From the IMG/VR virus record IMGVR_UViG_3300050821_008548, positions 1-64,000 of that record: DNA of 64,000 nt. One strand, written 5' to 3'. This document shows positions 22,674-31,972 of the stretch, piece after piece. The stretch comes from a virus. The notes under the pieces were generated by a model, which saw nothing but the letters and a program-made list of their open reading frames with translations, was not told the DNA's origin and did not search any database. A program made the position numbers and the translations under genes. Position 1 is the first letter of the stretch, and each line of letters begins with the position of its first letter.

Positions 22674-23318
22674 ATGGCGCTTCGCCCCGAAGAGGTACTC
22701 CGCATCAAGTTCCAGCTTGGTGTGTCGGTCACCCTCATCGGAGCGGAGCCGTACATAACCTATTTGGCGGTTTTCGACCGCGCGATCCAGCCCTACATCA
22801 TCGACCCGTCGACCACGTCGACGACGCCGGTCGTCGCCGGCGCGACGCAGAGCATCGCGCTCGCTGCGGTGCCGCTCGTCGCCGGGACAACCAACCCGGC
22901 CATCGTGGTCGGCTCCTTCGCCACCGTCGACGTCGGCCCAGCCCAAGAGGTCGTCCAGGTCCAGATCCTCACCGGGACCACGGCCTGGGCGACCTTCGCG
23001 AATGCCCACGGCGCGAACGGCGCCTATCCCGTCGTCATGGCCGGCGGCGAGCAGGTGGTGCGTGAGATCCTCGCGCGCATCGCCCTCATCGAATCGCTCC
23101 TCGGCTCGGTGGCCCCGGTCTCCGCGGGTGTCCAGGAAGCCGACGAGGCCAAGCTCTACCCGTCCAGTACGACTGGTTCGCGTCGCGGTTCTCGCGACAC
23201 CCACGAATCGCTCATCCAGCAGCGCGAGGCGGCCCGCAACGACCTCGGCGAGGCGGTGGGCTTCCCCAACCTCCGGAACCTGAAGAGGGCCGCTGGCGGG
23301 CGCGTGGAGCTCTACTAG
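22674..23318 (+). CDS. Putative head-tail connector protein (214 aa)
   Basis: ATG 22674 follows by 4 bases. Hydrophobic beta-rich repeats with many Val and Thr occupy residues 30-120, then a helical, charged C-terminus (LIQQREAARNDLGEAVG). In Mu-like and HK97-like phages this slot holds the head-completion proteins; the specific identity is inferred from order. Confidence 0.55.
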   Translation: MALRPEEVLRIKFQLGVSVTLIGAEPYITYLAVFDRAIQPYIIDPSTTSTTPVVAGATQSIALAAVPLVAGTTNPAIVVGSFATVDVGPAQEVVQVQILTGTTAWATFANAHGANGAYPVVMAGGEQVVREILARIALIESLLGSVAPVSAGVQEADEAKLYPSSTTGSRRGSRDTHESLIQQREAARNDLGEAVGFPNLRNLKRAAGGRVELY

Positions 23319-23831
23319 GTGGCCGCCACGACCTTTGCGTCGGCGATCAAGGTCGCTCTCGACACGCGGCGCGCCATCGCGGGCCTCATGGGCCTGCGGA
23401 TCTACTCCGTCTTCGTTCGCCAGCGGCGCTGGTCAGGCAAGCGCGTCGGGGTCGGAACGTCCGTCGACAACAACGGCGGCCCGGACGTCCAGCTGACCAA
23501 CAGCCTGCCCCCGCCTCTGGGCAAGCAACCGGTCCGCGTCCGCGCCGTGTCCAACAAGGACATCATCGCGAGCGGTGGGCTTTACCGCGACCTGGACCTC
23601 CGCGTCGGCCCCATCACCCCGGCCTACCTAGCCAGCATCCTCCCCGCCGGTGGCTTCAGCGACGCAACCGTTGATCCCCCGCAGGTCGGCTCGGTCCCGA
23701 CCGAGATCTTCTGGCTCGTCAAGGGTCCGGGCCTGCCTCCCGGAGGCTCGATCCACGAGCGCATTGGCTTCGAGGAAACGGCCCTTCACATCTACCTCAT
23801 CCTCCGGGCGAAGGGCACGCAGGTCACATGA
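23319..23831 (+). CDS. Putative neck protein (170 aa)
   Basis: GTG 23319 abuts the preceding stop. Internal features are WSGKRVGVGTSVDNNGGPDV, a long beta-rich centre and a C-terminal EETALHIYLILRAKG. No named domain is recognised; placement between the connector and tail-completion genes suggests a neck role. Confidence 0.58.
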   Translation: MAATTFASAIKVALDTRRAIAGLMGLRIYSVFVRQRRWSGKRVGVGTSVDNNGGPDVQLTNSLPPPLGKQPVRVRAVSNKDIIASGGLYRDLDLRVGPITPAYLASILPAGGFSDATVDPPQVGSVPTEIFWLVKGPGLPPGGSIHERIGFEETALHIYLILRAKGTQVT

Positions 23832-24157
23832 CTTCGATGACTTGCCCGTCCTGCGGCCACACCGACGACTGCGAGATCGACGCACGCCACGCCGTTCTGA
23901 CCTGCACCGAGTGCAAGGCGCGAATCGCGTTCGGCGCGCTGATGCCCCGCGTGGTCATCGAACCGCACGTCGACAGGCGCTTCGTCACGCTTCGCTTCCA
24001 GACCGCGGCAAACGGGCAGGTGGCGCTTACGCAGCACGTGCTCGACCGCGAGTTCGCCTACGCGGTGGCGCGGGAGATCGCGAGCATCACCGCGCCCCCA
24101 AAGACTTCCGCTGATGCGTCGGCGGCCGCAGCACGGCCCGAGCTGGCCTCGGACTGA
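23828..24157 (+). CDS. Zinc-ribbon protein (109 aa)
   Basis: The ATG overlaps the preceding stop by 4 bases. CPSCGHTDDCEI...CTECKARI is a classic ribbon of the TFIIS/Tfx type. The remainder is a small helical domain. It lies inside the neck genes, so it could be a virion or assembly component. Confidence 0.65.
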   Translation: MTSMTCPSCGHTDDCEIDARHAVLTCTECKARIAFGALMPRVVIEPHVDRRFVTLRFQTAANGQVALTQHVLDREFAYAVAREIASITAPPKTSADASAAAARPELASD

Positions 24158-24170
24158 CAGGAGAGATGCA

Positions 24171-24509
24171 ATGAGCGGCGACTACATGGTGCTGGCCAAC
24201 AACACCATCTGGACGGGTCAGACGACGACCATCGGGTGCTACGCGTGCGCCGTCTGCAACGGATGGCACGCGATCGGCTGCTGCCCATGCAACTCCAACC
24301 AGTGGACGATCTACCCCCAGGTCGGCGTCCCATACCCGGTGCCCTACCCGGTCCCGGTTCCAGTCGCGCCGCTCGTCAACCCGAGCGCCGCCACCCTCGT
24401 TGCGCACGCGAAAGCGAGGCTCATCGAGGTCGAGGCCAGGCTCGCAGAATTCAAGGCGCTAGAGGCCGAGCGCGATCAGCTGCGGCGCATCGTCGACTCG
24501 GCCAAGTGA
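24171..24509 (+). CDS. Cys-cluster and coiled-coil protein (112 aa)
   Basis: ATG 24171 has an AGGAG site 6 nt upstream. CYACAVCNGWHAIGCCPC at residues 24-41 is a dense Cys/His cluster. It is followed by a Pro/Val/Tyr segment with repeated PYPV, then a C-terminal coiled coil (RLAEFKALEAERDQLRRI). The function is unknown. Confidence 0.6.
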   Translation: MSGDYMVLANNTIWTGQTTTIGCYACAVCNGWHAIGCCPCNSNQWTIYPQVGVPYPVPYPVPVPVAPLVNPSAATLVAHAKARLIEVEARLAEFKALEAERDQLRRIVDSAK

Positions 24510-24943
24510 CCGCCCATGTCCGCACCGAGAAGACGCGCGAAGGCCTCCTGAGAACGTCGGCCGCCGTCGTGGAGGCCTCCCGCGCCATTCTCTTCAGCGC
24601 AGTCACCGCGGCCCAGTCGAGCGCGGCATCGACCACGCTCTTCAAGGACCAGACGGGCGCAACGCGCCAGAGCATCAAGGCGACGGTCCTGGGCGACAGC
24701 GGCCGCGTCGTCGCGCGCGGAGCCGCGAGCCTACTCGAGAACGGGACTCGCGCCCATGACATCTCAGCGCGCAGCGGCGGCAAGCTGCGGTTTTTCGCGA
24801 ACGGTCAGGCGGTGTTCCGGCGGCGGGTTCACCACCCGGGCACGAGCCCACGTCCGTTCATGGCGCAGGCGCTGTTTCATGCTGAGACGGTCGTGGCGTA
24901 TGCGGCCGAGGTGTACCTAAACGAAGCCGTTGCGAGGGCGTAG
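24506..24943 (+). CDS. HK97 gp10-like tail-completion protein
   Basis: GTG 24506 overlaps the preceding stop by 4 bases. The 145-residue product has the hallmark ENGTRAHDI...KLRFFANGQAVFRRRV followed by HHPGTSPRPFMAQAL, as in the HK97 gp10/minor tail family that joins the neck to the tail. Size and position agree. Confidence 0.75.
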   Translation: MTAHVRTEKTREGLLRTSAAVVEASRAILFSAVTAAQSSAASTTLFKDQTGATRQSIKATVLGDSGRVVARGAASLLENGTRAHDISARSGGKLRFFANGQAVFRRRVHHPGTSPRPFMAQALFHAETVVAYAAEVYLNEAVARA

Positions 24944-24946
24944 TCC

Positions 24947-26542
24947 GTGGTCCAGCCGATCCTCGACGGCCGCAACTTCCAGATCGCCGGCGCCCTCCAG
25001 CCGTTCAACGACGACGATCTCCCGCTTCTCCAGAAAGCTGACCCCGTACTTTTCTACGCACTCGATTTTTGGACGTACATCATTCGGCGCTACCCCGGCG
25101 CTGCGCTCGTCGACGCTTCGCTGGTCGGCTCCGGCCTGCTCGACACCCAAGCCGTCCCGATCGATGACGCGGTCGCGCAAGCGTACCCCTACGACATCGT
25201 CCCGTACCTGCCGAGCGAGTACATCCGTTTTCCCTGCCTCGCGGTCTACCGCAAGGGCGCGGAGTACACGAAGCACTCGGCGATCTACTACTCGGACGAC
25301 TGCTCGTTCGACCTGATGTACATCCTGCCGCCGCTGACGCCCTCGCAGGCGGAAAGCGTGCTGCCCATCCTCCGCGCCGTGGAGATGGCGATCAAGGAGA
25401 AGACGGTCCAGTCGCTCGACCCAGGCTACACGCCGCCCGGCGGCACGCTCGGGCAGACGCCTTGGGGCCTCTCCTTCGCGGCGGTCCAGAAGATTGGATT
25501 TGAACGCGGCTCGCTCGGCCATTTGCCCGTCGGGAACCAAGTCTTCCCGTACTTGCTGATGAGCGGCAAGTTCCTCGAGCGGGACATGTACCAGGCCGCC
25601 CAGAACCAGTTCACGGGCGTCGACATCAGCGTCGATCTCGTCGCGACCGACGGCACGCGCGTCCCGGCATTCATGGCTGTCTCGACGCAGCGGGCGCCGG
25701 CTATCACGTCGGTCACGCCTGCGGTCGGGCCCATCGCTGGCGGCACGACGATCACGATCCTGGGGTCGCTGTTCCTACCGGGCGCGCAAGTCGTCATCGG
25801 CACGCAGCCGGCCACGAACATCCACGTCTCCTCGGACGGCACCACGATCGTGTGCGCGACGCCAGCGGTCGGGGGCTCGGGTGCAGTCGATATCAACGTC
25901 CTCAACCCGGACGGGCAGACCAGCAACTTCCCACTGGGGTTCTTCTTTGGTGCCCCGACGTTCCTTCAGGGCACGTCGAACAACAACACGGGGTCGGCCT
26001 CGACGCTATCGCAGGCCTTCGGCGTCAGCGTCACCAAGGGCAGCGCGCTTGTGGTGTCCGTTGGGTGGGCCACCCCGGGAGCCACCGTCACAAGCGTGAC
26101 GGACGGCGTGAACACGTACCACGCGCAGCCCGCGGCGGTGGGGGCGACGTCCGCCCAGCAATTCGTCGCCTACAACGTCCCGGCGGGCGCCACGACGGTT
26201 GTGGTCAACTGGTCTGGCTCGGTGTCGAGGCCTGAGCTCGTGATCGCCGAGTACGCCAACCTGTCGGCGACGCCGTTTGATGCGAGCGGCAGCAACACGA
26301 GTTCAGGCCCCATCGCCTCGGCGTCGCTGATCACGACGGGGCAGACTGAACTGCTGGTCGCGTACTCGTACCAGGCGCAGCGATCCATCAGCATCGGCGC
26401 AGGCTGGAGTGACCGGGTCTTCACTGCGTTCGGCGACGTCCTGCAAGACTTCATCACGGCGCCGCCAGGGCTGTACACGGCGACCTCGCAACTCAACGCG
26501 GTCGGCACCTTCGCAATGGTCGTCACCGCGCTGCACACGTAA
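24947..26542 (+). CDS. Tail protein with IPT/TIG and second Ig-like domain
   Basis: This 531-residue protein starts at GTG 24947. The first 235 residues look like a tail-terminator/completion domain. Residues 245-325 are an IPT/TIG domain (ITSVTPAVGPIAGGTTITIL, then LNPDGQTSN). The C-terminal 200 residues form another Ig-like or adhesion domain (SLITTGQTELLVAYSY). The surface-type fusion on a neck/tail protein suggests weak binding to host glycans. The domain names are from memory of the IPT pattern. Confidence 0.68.
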   Translation: MVQPILDGRNFQIAGALQPFNDDDLPLLQKADPVLFYALDFWTYIIRRYPGAALVDASLVGSGLLDTQAVPIDDAVAQAYPYDIVPYLPSEYIRFPCLAVYRKGAEYTKHSAIYYSDDCSFDLMYILPPLTPSQAESVLPILRAVEMAIKEKTVQSLDPGYTPPGGTLGQTPWGLSFAAVQKIGFERGSLGHLPVGNQVFPYLLMSGKFLERDMYQAAQNQFTGVDISVDLVATDGTRVPAFMAVSTQRAPAITSVTPAVGPIAGGTTITILGSLFLPGAQVVIGTQPATNIHVSSDGTTIVCATPAVGGSGAVDINVLNPDGQTSNFPLGFFFGAPTFLQGTSNNNTGSASTLSQAFGVSVTKGSALVVSVGWATPGATVTSVTDGVNTYHAQPAAVGATSAQQFVAYNVPAGATTVVVNWSGSVSRPELVIAEYANLSATPFDASGSNTSSGPIASASLITTGQTELLVAYSYQAQRSISIGAGWSDRVFTAFGDVLQDFITAPPGLYTATSQLNAVGTFAMVVTALHT

Positions 26543-26572
26543 CCCGCGCCGCCTGAGCGCCCCGCTTTCGGC

Positions 26573-26588
26573 CCCGCAAGTCCGCGGG
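26573..26588 (+). promoter_or_regulatory. Intercistronic hairpin
   Basis: CCCGC-AAGTCC-GCGGG lies 21 bases before ATG 26610, with no T-run after it. It fits the series of hairpins in structural-gene gaps. Confidence 0.4.
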
Positions 26589-26609
26589 AGCCCCGGAGAC
26601 CCACGTCCC

Positions 26610-27053
26610 ATGGCCCAAGACACGTTGCGCGTCCTGCCGCGAGGCACGGCGATGGTCCAGCACTACGAGCGCTCCGCCAAACAGGGGCAGCCCGCATCCT
26701 TCCACGGCTGGAAGCACGACTCGCAGCTCGGTGGCGAGTACGTCGACGTCGAGTTCTCGACCAAGGACAAGAAGGTCATCCGGCGCGATGGCGGGTTCGT
26801 CAAGCACGCGCCCGAGGTCATCGAAGTCCCCAACTCTGTCGAGTACCGACGGGCGCTGGTCGACCTCTCTCTCTGGCCGGCCGACCAAGCGACCGCGCAA
26901 GCCGCGGGCGTGCCGTTCGACCCATTCTTCGGTGGGGAAGAGGACGTTGCGCATCACGCGCCGAAGATCGCAGCCAAGGCCGAGGTGACGTACCGGCCGG
27001 CGCCGCCAGTTCCAGAACACATCGACGCGGCGTTCGACGCCGAGAAGGTCTGA
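26610..27053 (+). CDS. Putative tail protein upstream of the sheath (147 aa)
   Basis: ATG 26610 follows CCGGAGACCCACGTCCC. The protein has a beta-rich N-terminal part (DTLRVLPRGTAMVQHYERS) and a charged C-terminus. In Mu this slot, before the sheath, holds gpJ/gpK-type tail-completion proteins; assignment is by order only. Confidence 0.58.
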   Translation: MAQDTLRVLPRGTAMVQHYERSAKQGQPASFHGWKHDSQLGGEYVDVEFSTKDKKVIRRDGGFVKHAPEVIEVPNSVEYRRALVDLSLWPADQATAQAAGVPFDPFFGGEEDVAHHAPKIAAKAEVTYRPAPPVPEHIDAAFDAEKV

Positions 27054-27056
27054 GCC

Positions 27057-28631
27057 GTGGCATCGATCATTCTTGTCGGCCTCGGCGCCCAATGGGCAGT
27101 TCCGGGCGTTTACGTTGAGCTTGATTTCGCTCAGGGCCCCGTCGCCGGCTTCGGCTCGGTCCGCAAGATCCTGCTGCTCGGCAACAAGTCGGCTGCGGGC
27201 ACCGCGACCAACGACACCGTCGTCTACGGGCCGGACACGCAGACGCCCTGCCAGACGGAGTCCGACGTCATTGGCCTCTTCGGCACCGGCAGCCAGCTGC
27301 ACCGCATGTACCTGCGGTTTGTGGCGATCAACACTGTCTCGTCGCTGTACTTCCTGGCCGTCACCTCGAGCGCCGGCGTCGCCGCGACGATCAACGAGAC
27401 CATCGCCACGACTGCGACGAGCTCCGGGAATCACCGCTTCTGGTGCGTCGACCAGTTCGTCGACACCACGATCAACACGGGCGACACGGCGATCACGATC
27501 GCGACCAACATCGTCGCGTCGATCAATCAACAGACTCGCTGGCCCGTCACGGCGTCCAACGGCGGAACCGCGGTCGTCGCCATCACGGCCAAGATCCCTG
27601 GGCCCGAGGGGAACTGGATCCGCGTCCAGGCGCTCATCACGCCGACGACCGCAACGATCGGGACGACCACAACCCTCACGGCCAACACGTTCCTGTCGAC
27701 GGGCGCGACGGCCGACGTCAACACGACGGCGCTCACCACGATCGCCTCGGCCCGCTACTTCTACATCGTCTCGGGCGACTCGGACGCAACCAACCTCGGT
27801 CGGCTCGTTACCCAGGTCAACAGCCAGGCGCTGCCACTCAACGGCATGCGCCAAAACGTGGTCTTCGGGAGCATGGACACGCTCGCGAACACCATCACGG
27901 TGTGCACCGGGCTCAATGCCGCGCGCGCCGAGTGCGTCTGGGGCAGCTCCACCGACTTCACCCCAGCGGAGCTCGCGGCGAACAACTGCGCGATCTACTC
28001 GCTGCTCGAGCAGGGTTCGCCCTTCGGCGTGGCCCGCAAGAACTTCTCCAACTTCCCGGCCAACCCCACCGATCAAACGGTCTGGCTGGTCGCCGCGGGC
28101 CGCGCCGGCGTCGGTGGCTCCCCCACGCCCACGCAGCAGCAGTCGGCCCTGCAGAACGGCCTGAGTCCCATCGCCGTACTGCCCAACGGCGCGTCGTACC
28201 TCGTCAAGCGCTGCACCACGCGCAGCCTCAACGGCGCGGTCAACGACTTCCGCGTGCGCGACAAGCACAAGGTGATCGTGTGCGACTACTGGTGCGACGA
28301 CGCGGCGACTATCACGGCGCTGCAGTTCGGTGGCAAGGACCTCTTGCCCGACCCGGTGCAGGGCCAGCCCCCGCCGCCCCCGACGGCCACGACCCCCAAG
28401 CGCTGGGCGGGTGCCATCAAGAGCCTGACGAGCAACTACGGCAGCGCGGGCCAGTGGAGCTTCCCGCCCGGGGAGACGCCGCAGCCCGGAGAGTCGCCGG
28501 CGGACACGATCAACCGGCTCACGATCGTCCAGGCGGAGACCAACCCGCCGACGAGGATGAGCGCACTTGTTGGGCTGAGCCCCGTGAACGTCCTGGATCA
28601 ACTCGCGGTTCTCGCGCAACAGGTGGGGTAA
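27057..28631 (+). CDS. Tail sheath protein (Mu gpL-like)
   Basis: This 524-residue protein starts at GTG 27057. PGVYVELDFAQGPVAGFGSV with KILLLGNKSAAG near the N-terminus is the characteristic Mu-type sheath opening. A beta-rich variable insertion follows (about residues 100-230), and then a conserved C-terminal domain containing RCTTRSLNGAVNDFRVRDKH, the part that polymerises around the tube. The sheath contracts on infection. Length and gene order match Mu gpL. Confidence 0.9.
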   Translation: MASIILVGLGAQWAVPGVYVELDFAQGPVAGFGSVRKILLLGNKSAAGTATNDTVVYGPDTQTPCQTESDVIGLFGTGSQLHRMYLRFVAINTVSSLYFLAVTSSAGVAATINETIATTATSSGNHRFWCVDQFVDTTINTGDTAITIATNIVASINQQTRWPVTASNGGTAVVAITAKIPGPEGNWIRVQALITPTTATIGTTTTLTANTFLSTGATADVNTTALTTIASARYFYIVSGDSDATNLGRLVTQVNSQALPLNGMRQNVVFGSMDTLANTITVCTGLNAARAECVWGSSTDFTPAELAANNCAIYSLLEQGSPFGVARKNFSNFPANPTDQTVWLVAAGRAGVGGSPTPTQQQSALQNGLSPIAVLPNGASYLVKRCTTRSLNGAVNDFRVRDKHKVIVCDYWCDDAATITALQFGGKDLLPDPVQGQPPPPPTATTPKRWAGAIKSLTSNYGSAGQWSFPPGETPQPGESPADTINRLTIVQAETNPPTRMSALVGLSPVNVLDQLAVLAQQVG

Positions 28632-28671
28632 TTGCCATTCGCGAATAGCGAATAGCAAAGTCGAAATAACC

Positions 28672-28690
28672 GGCGCGCGACCTGCGCGCC
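28672..28690 (+). promoter_or_regulatory. Intercistronic hairpin before the tail-tube gene
   Basis: GGCGCGC-GACCT-GCGCGCC is a 7-bp perfect stem ending 13 bases before ATG 28704. A second, smaller dyad ATTCGC-GAATA-GCGAAT lies at 28637-28653. Neither has a T-run. Confidence 0.5.
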
Positions 28691-28703
28691 AAGGGACACA
28701 TCC

Positions 28704-29087
28704 ATGCCGGCCTCGTCGCTTCAGCTGTATACACTGCTCTACATCGGCATCAACGGGACGCTGTTGGCCGAAGAGCAGGAGATCGATCTCACCCGCACGA
28801 CCAACTCGCAGGCCATCAGCACGGTCGCGAAGGGCTACGCGGGAGAGTCCCCAGGCGCGCAGATGATCGAGGTCGACTGCTCCAACGCCATCCCGGCGGG
28901 CGGCTTCGAGTTCGACATGGGCAAATCGATGTTTGGCCTGATCCCCATCGACGTGCAGGTGGACGGCCCCGGCGGCACGCAGCTGCGAGGCAAGGCGTTC
29001 GTCATCTCCGATACCATCCGGCACGGCGTGAACCAGGAAGCGAAATACAGCTTCAAGGCGCGCATGTCGGGCGCGCTCTTTAGCTGA
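28704..29087 (+). CDS. Tail tube protein (Mu gpM-like)
   Basis: This 127-residue protein lies directly after the sheath gene. It has tube-type beta strands (EEQEIDLTRTTNSQAISTVA, then GGFEFDMGKSMFGLIPIDVQ) and an ending KYSFKARMSGALF. It would form stacked hexamers through which DNA passes. Its TGA shares a base with the next ATG. Confidence 0.83.
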   Translation: MPASSLQLYTLLYIGINGTLLAEEQEIDLTRTTNSQAISTVAKGYAGESPGAQMIEVDCSNAIPAGGFEFDMGKSMFGLIPIDVQVDGPGGTQLRGKAFVISDTIRHGVNQEAKYSFKARMSGALFS

Positions 29088-29737
29088 TGAGCGGGCCCCC
29101 GAAGGAGACGCCGCCGAGCGAGCTGTGGCTGAAGCTCACCGAGCGGCCGCGGCCCACGTGCGACTTCCAGTTTCCGGGGCCGGGGGCAGACGGCGAACCG
29201 CTGCCGAAGGCGAAGATCGTCATTCTGTACGAGGCCGAGCTGCACGCTTGCCGGGCGAACGCGACGAAGGTGGCGCGCGAACTCGTGGGCGACAACGGTC
29301 GCATGGGCGACCTGGGCTACGAGGAGATCTACCGCAACGAGATGGCCTCCCAGATGGTGGCCCTCTGCTTGCGAGCACACGACAACCCGACGTACTTCGT
29401 ATTTCCTTCCCCGAAAGCGGTCCGCCAGAAGCTGACGACCGATGAAGTGACTTCCGTCGCCGCGGCGTACACGCAATTCCGGATCGAGTCGGGGCCGATG
29501 GTCTCGGAGCTCTCCCCGGCGGAACTGGACGCGTGGCTCAAGGTCTCCATGGAGGGGGCCAGCCGCGTCCCTTTCTCTGCTCTGTCTGGGGAGGCGCTGA
29601 TCGACTTCGTGATGTACCTGGTCTCCAAGATCAAGAGCCTCTCGACTGCCACTGGATCGCCTGGATCGGGGCCAAGCGAGCAATCGCCGCCAGCAAGTGA
29701 ACTCGTAGACGACAGCGAAAAGCGCGCCCTCGAGTAG
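29087..29737 (+). CDS. Tail assembly chaperone (Mu gp41-like)
   Basis: This 216-residue protein is coupled to the tube gene by TGATG and ends 3 bases before the tape measure. It is soluble and helical with a disordered Ser/Pro C-terminal tail, as expected of proteins that coat the tape measure during assembly. No slippery heptamer for a frameshifted second form was found near its end. Confidence 0.65.
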   Translation: MSGPPKETPPSELWLKLTERPRPTCDFQFPGPGADGEPLPKAKIVILYEAELHACRANATKVARELVGDNGRMGDLGYEEIYRNEMASQMVALCLRAHDNPTYFVFPSPKAVRQKLTTDEVTSVAAAYTQFRIESGPMVSELSPAELDAWLKVSMEGASRVPFSALSGEALIDFVMYLVSKIKSLSTATGSPGSGPSEQSPPASELVDDSEKRALE

Positions 29738-29740
29738 CCC

Positions 29741-31969
29741 ATGTCCCTCGAGCCCGTCATCATCGCGTTCACTACCGCCGGCATCCCCCAGGTCGAGCGC
29801 GCCTTCGCCACAGTTGAGCAGCAACTGGCGAGGATGGAGCGAAACTCCACGCAGGTGGCCGACCGCGGCGCCCGCTCTCGCGTCAAGACCGCCCAGACCG
29901 AGGCGCGGGACCGCGAGCGCGCGGCGGCGAAGATCCAGAAGGACGCCGAGCGCCTCGAGCGCCAACACACGCGCGAGGTCGAGAAGGAGACCAAGCGCCG
30001 CCAGGCCATCGTCCGCAAATCGTCGGAGATGGCAGGCCAGTTCGCGCGTCAGGAGGCGAAAGCCGCCGAGCGCTCACAGGCCGAGCAGACCCGAAACGTT
30101 CAGCGCGAATCCGAGCGCCGAATGCGACTGCAGATCCGCTCCTCGGAGATGGCCGGTCGGTTCGCGGCTCGCCAGGCGGCGGAAGACCTTCGGCGCCAGG
30201 AGGGCGCAGCGAGTATCTGGGGGCAGCGTGGCCGCCGGGTGGGCGGCATCGTGACCAACAGCGCCGGGCGGACGCTGAGCGGCATGGCGACGCTCGTGGG
30301 GGCGGGGCTGGGCATCGGCGGCGGGATGATGCTGGCGGACGCGGCGCGCGGCGAGATGTCGGCGCACAAGTCGGCCCAGCTCATCATGAACGCCGTGACT
30401 ACGGGCGGCGTGACCCCGGAGGGTGCATCCGTGGATGCCATCCTGGGCAAGGCGAGCCAGGTGGCTCGCGCGAACGGCCTGAGCAAGGACGAGGTCGCAC
30501 AGGCGGGTCTCGCGTACTCCAGGAGTGCTACCGGAGGCGACTTTCAGGGCGTCCTCGGCAACATGGACTTCTTCGCGAAGGTCCACAACGTGACCGGAGC
30601 GGACATGAGCGATCTCGCCTCGTCGGCGGGAATGCTCCAGAGCCAGAACCCGAAGCTCGGTGGAGCCAACAACGGCGCCATGCAGCAACTACTGCTCGAC
30701 GTGATCGCCCAGACCCATATGGGGTCGCTGTCGATGCCGGAGGTCGCCAAGATGGCTGGCGTCATCGGCTCCGGCCGAGGGGCGTTCGGTGGCGACCAGG
30801 GGGGCAATCAGCGCAAGCTCCTGGCCCTCGCGCAGCTCGTGGCTCCCGAGACCAACCCAGACGAAGCGGGGATCATGGTCAAGGACTTCGCCACCGAGGG
30901 GCAGAAGCACTTCAAGGCGCTCGGAAAGCTCGGCGTCAAATACAACGCACGCGGGCAGATGGACTCGATCGAGCAGGCGATCGACGCGGTGCTGACGGGC
31001 ACCGGTGGCAACCAAGGCAAGATCATCGAGGCCTTCGGATCGGACCGAGCCGCGAAGCTCTTCGCCCACCTGGCCCCGATCTTCAACGAAGCGGGCGGCG
31101 GAGCCGCGGGCCTCGCCAAGGTCCACGAAGCTGTCACCAACGTGACAGCCGCGACCACAACGCCAGATCAGCTCAATCAGGCCAACGCCGACACCCTCAA
31201 CGAGCCGGCACGCAAGTTTGAGGTCGCTCTCAACAACATCAAGACAACCCTCGAGGACAAGCTCAGTCCGGGAATGACCCGCCTTGCCGACAAGATGCCC
31301 TATCTGGTCGACAAGGTCACCGGGTTCATCGACGCCGTGTCGGGCGCGGCGTCCTGGATGACCGACAGTTGGCCGCACACGTTCATCGGCATCGGCGGCA
31401 TCGTCATGGCCGTCATCACCAAGGACCTCGCGTCAGCGGGCATCAGCGCGGCCGCTGAAGCCGGCGTCGCGGCGATCATGAAGAAGATCGCGGCCTCGAT
31501 GGGCGCCGGTGCGCCAAGCGTCCCGACGCCTCCGGGCGGCGTGCCACCCATCTCAGGGGCAGGGCCCGTCGCCGGACCCGTGGGCGGCGCACTGGCCGGA
31601 GCCGGCTTCTTCAACTTCGCAGCCAACCTTGTGACGGGCGACAAGGACATCCTCAACCACCAGATCACCGACGATCCGAAGCAGGACCCCAGCAAGCTGG
31701 CGTTCTGGCAATCGCTCCCCGACGACGCCAAGAAGAAGTTCGAGGAGGCCAAGAAGGACCCCTGGCACTTCTTCATGACGGATCCGAACAAGGAGCCGTC
31801 GCCGAGCGCGGGTGGCTCCAGCCCCAAACAGGCCACCGGAGACGTCGTGGCGTTCTCCAACGCAGTGCAGGACGCCACCAAGAAGCTGGCGCTGTTGAGC
31901 ACCCAGGCGACGAACACGGCCCCTGGCAATCCGGCACTGCACGTTCCGATCGGCACCGCGAGCCGCTGA
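29741..31969 (+). CDS. Tail tape measure protein
   Basis: This 742-residue protein sets tail length. Residues 1-165 are Arg/Glu/Ala-rich coiled coil, with an internal duplication of a segment starting RKSSEMAGQFARQ / RSSEMAGRFAARQ. Hydrophobic Gly-rich stretches occur near 185-205 (LVGAGLGIGGGMML), 545-565 (FIGIGGIVMAVI) and 615-635, as in tape measures that enter the host membrane. The rest is long-helix sequence. It is the longest structural gene except the lipobox fibre, in the expected position. Confidence 0.9.
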   Translation: MSLEPVIIAFTTAGIPQVERAFATVEQQLARMERNSTQVADRGARSRVKTAQTEARDRERAAAKIQKDAERLERQHTREVEKETKRRQAIVRKSSEMAGQFARQEAKAAERSQAEQTRNVQRESERRMRLQIRSSEMAGRFAARQAAEDLRRQEGAASIWGQRGRRVGGIVTNSAGRTLSGMATLVGAGLGIGGGMMLADAARGEMSAHKSAQLIMNAVTTGGVTPEGASVDAILGKASQVARANGLSKDEVAQAGLAYSRSATGGDFQGVLGNMDFFAKVHNVTGADMSDLASSAGMLQSQNPKLGGANNGAMQQLLLDVIAQTHMGSLSMPEVAKMAGVIGSGRGAFGGDQGGNQRKLLALAQLVAPETNPDEAGIMVKDFATEGQKHFKALGKLGVKYNARGQMDSIEQAIDAVLTGTGGNQGKIIEAFGSDRAAKLFAHLAPIFNEAGGGAAGLAKVHEAVTNVTAATTTPDQLNQANADTLNEPARKFEVALNNIKTTLEDKLSPGMTRLADKMPYLVDKVTGFIDAVSGAASWMTDSWPHTFIGIGGIVMAVITKDLASAGISAAAEAGVAAIMKKIAASMGAGAPSVPTPPGGVPPISGAGPVAGPVGGALAGAGFFNFAANLVTGDKDILNHQITDDPKQDPSKLAFWQSLPDDAKKKFEEAKKDPWHFFMTDPNKEPSPSAGGSSPKQATGDVVAFSNAVQDATKKLALLSTQATNTAPGNPALHVPIGTASR

Positions 31970-31972
31970 CCC

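Noticed and set aside
26523-29024. 833-codon minus-strand open frame across sheath and tube genes
   Set aside because: Same codon-bias shadow effect; the plus-strand genes carry clear sheath and tube motifs.
29700-29745. Programmed frameshift joining two tail chaperones
   Set aside because: No convincing slippery heptamer or downstream extension frame was seen at the end of the chaperone gene.
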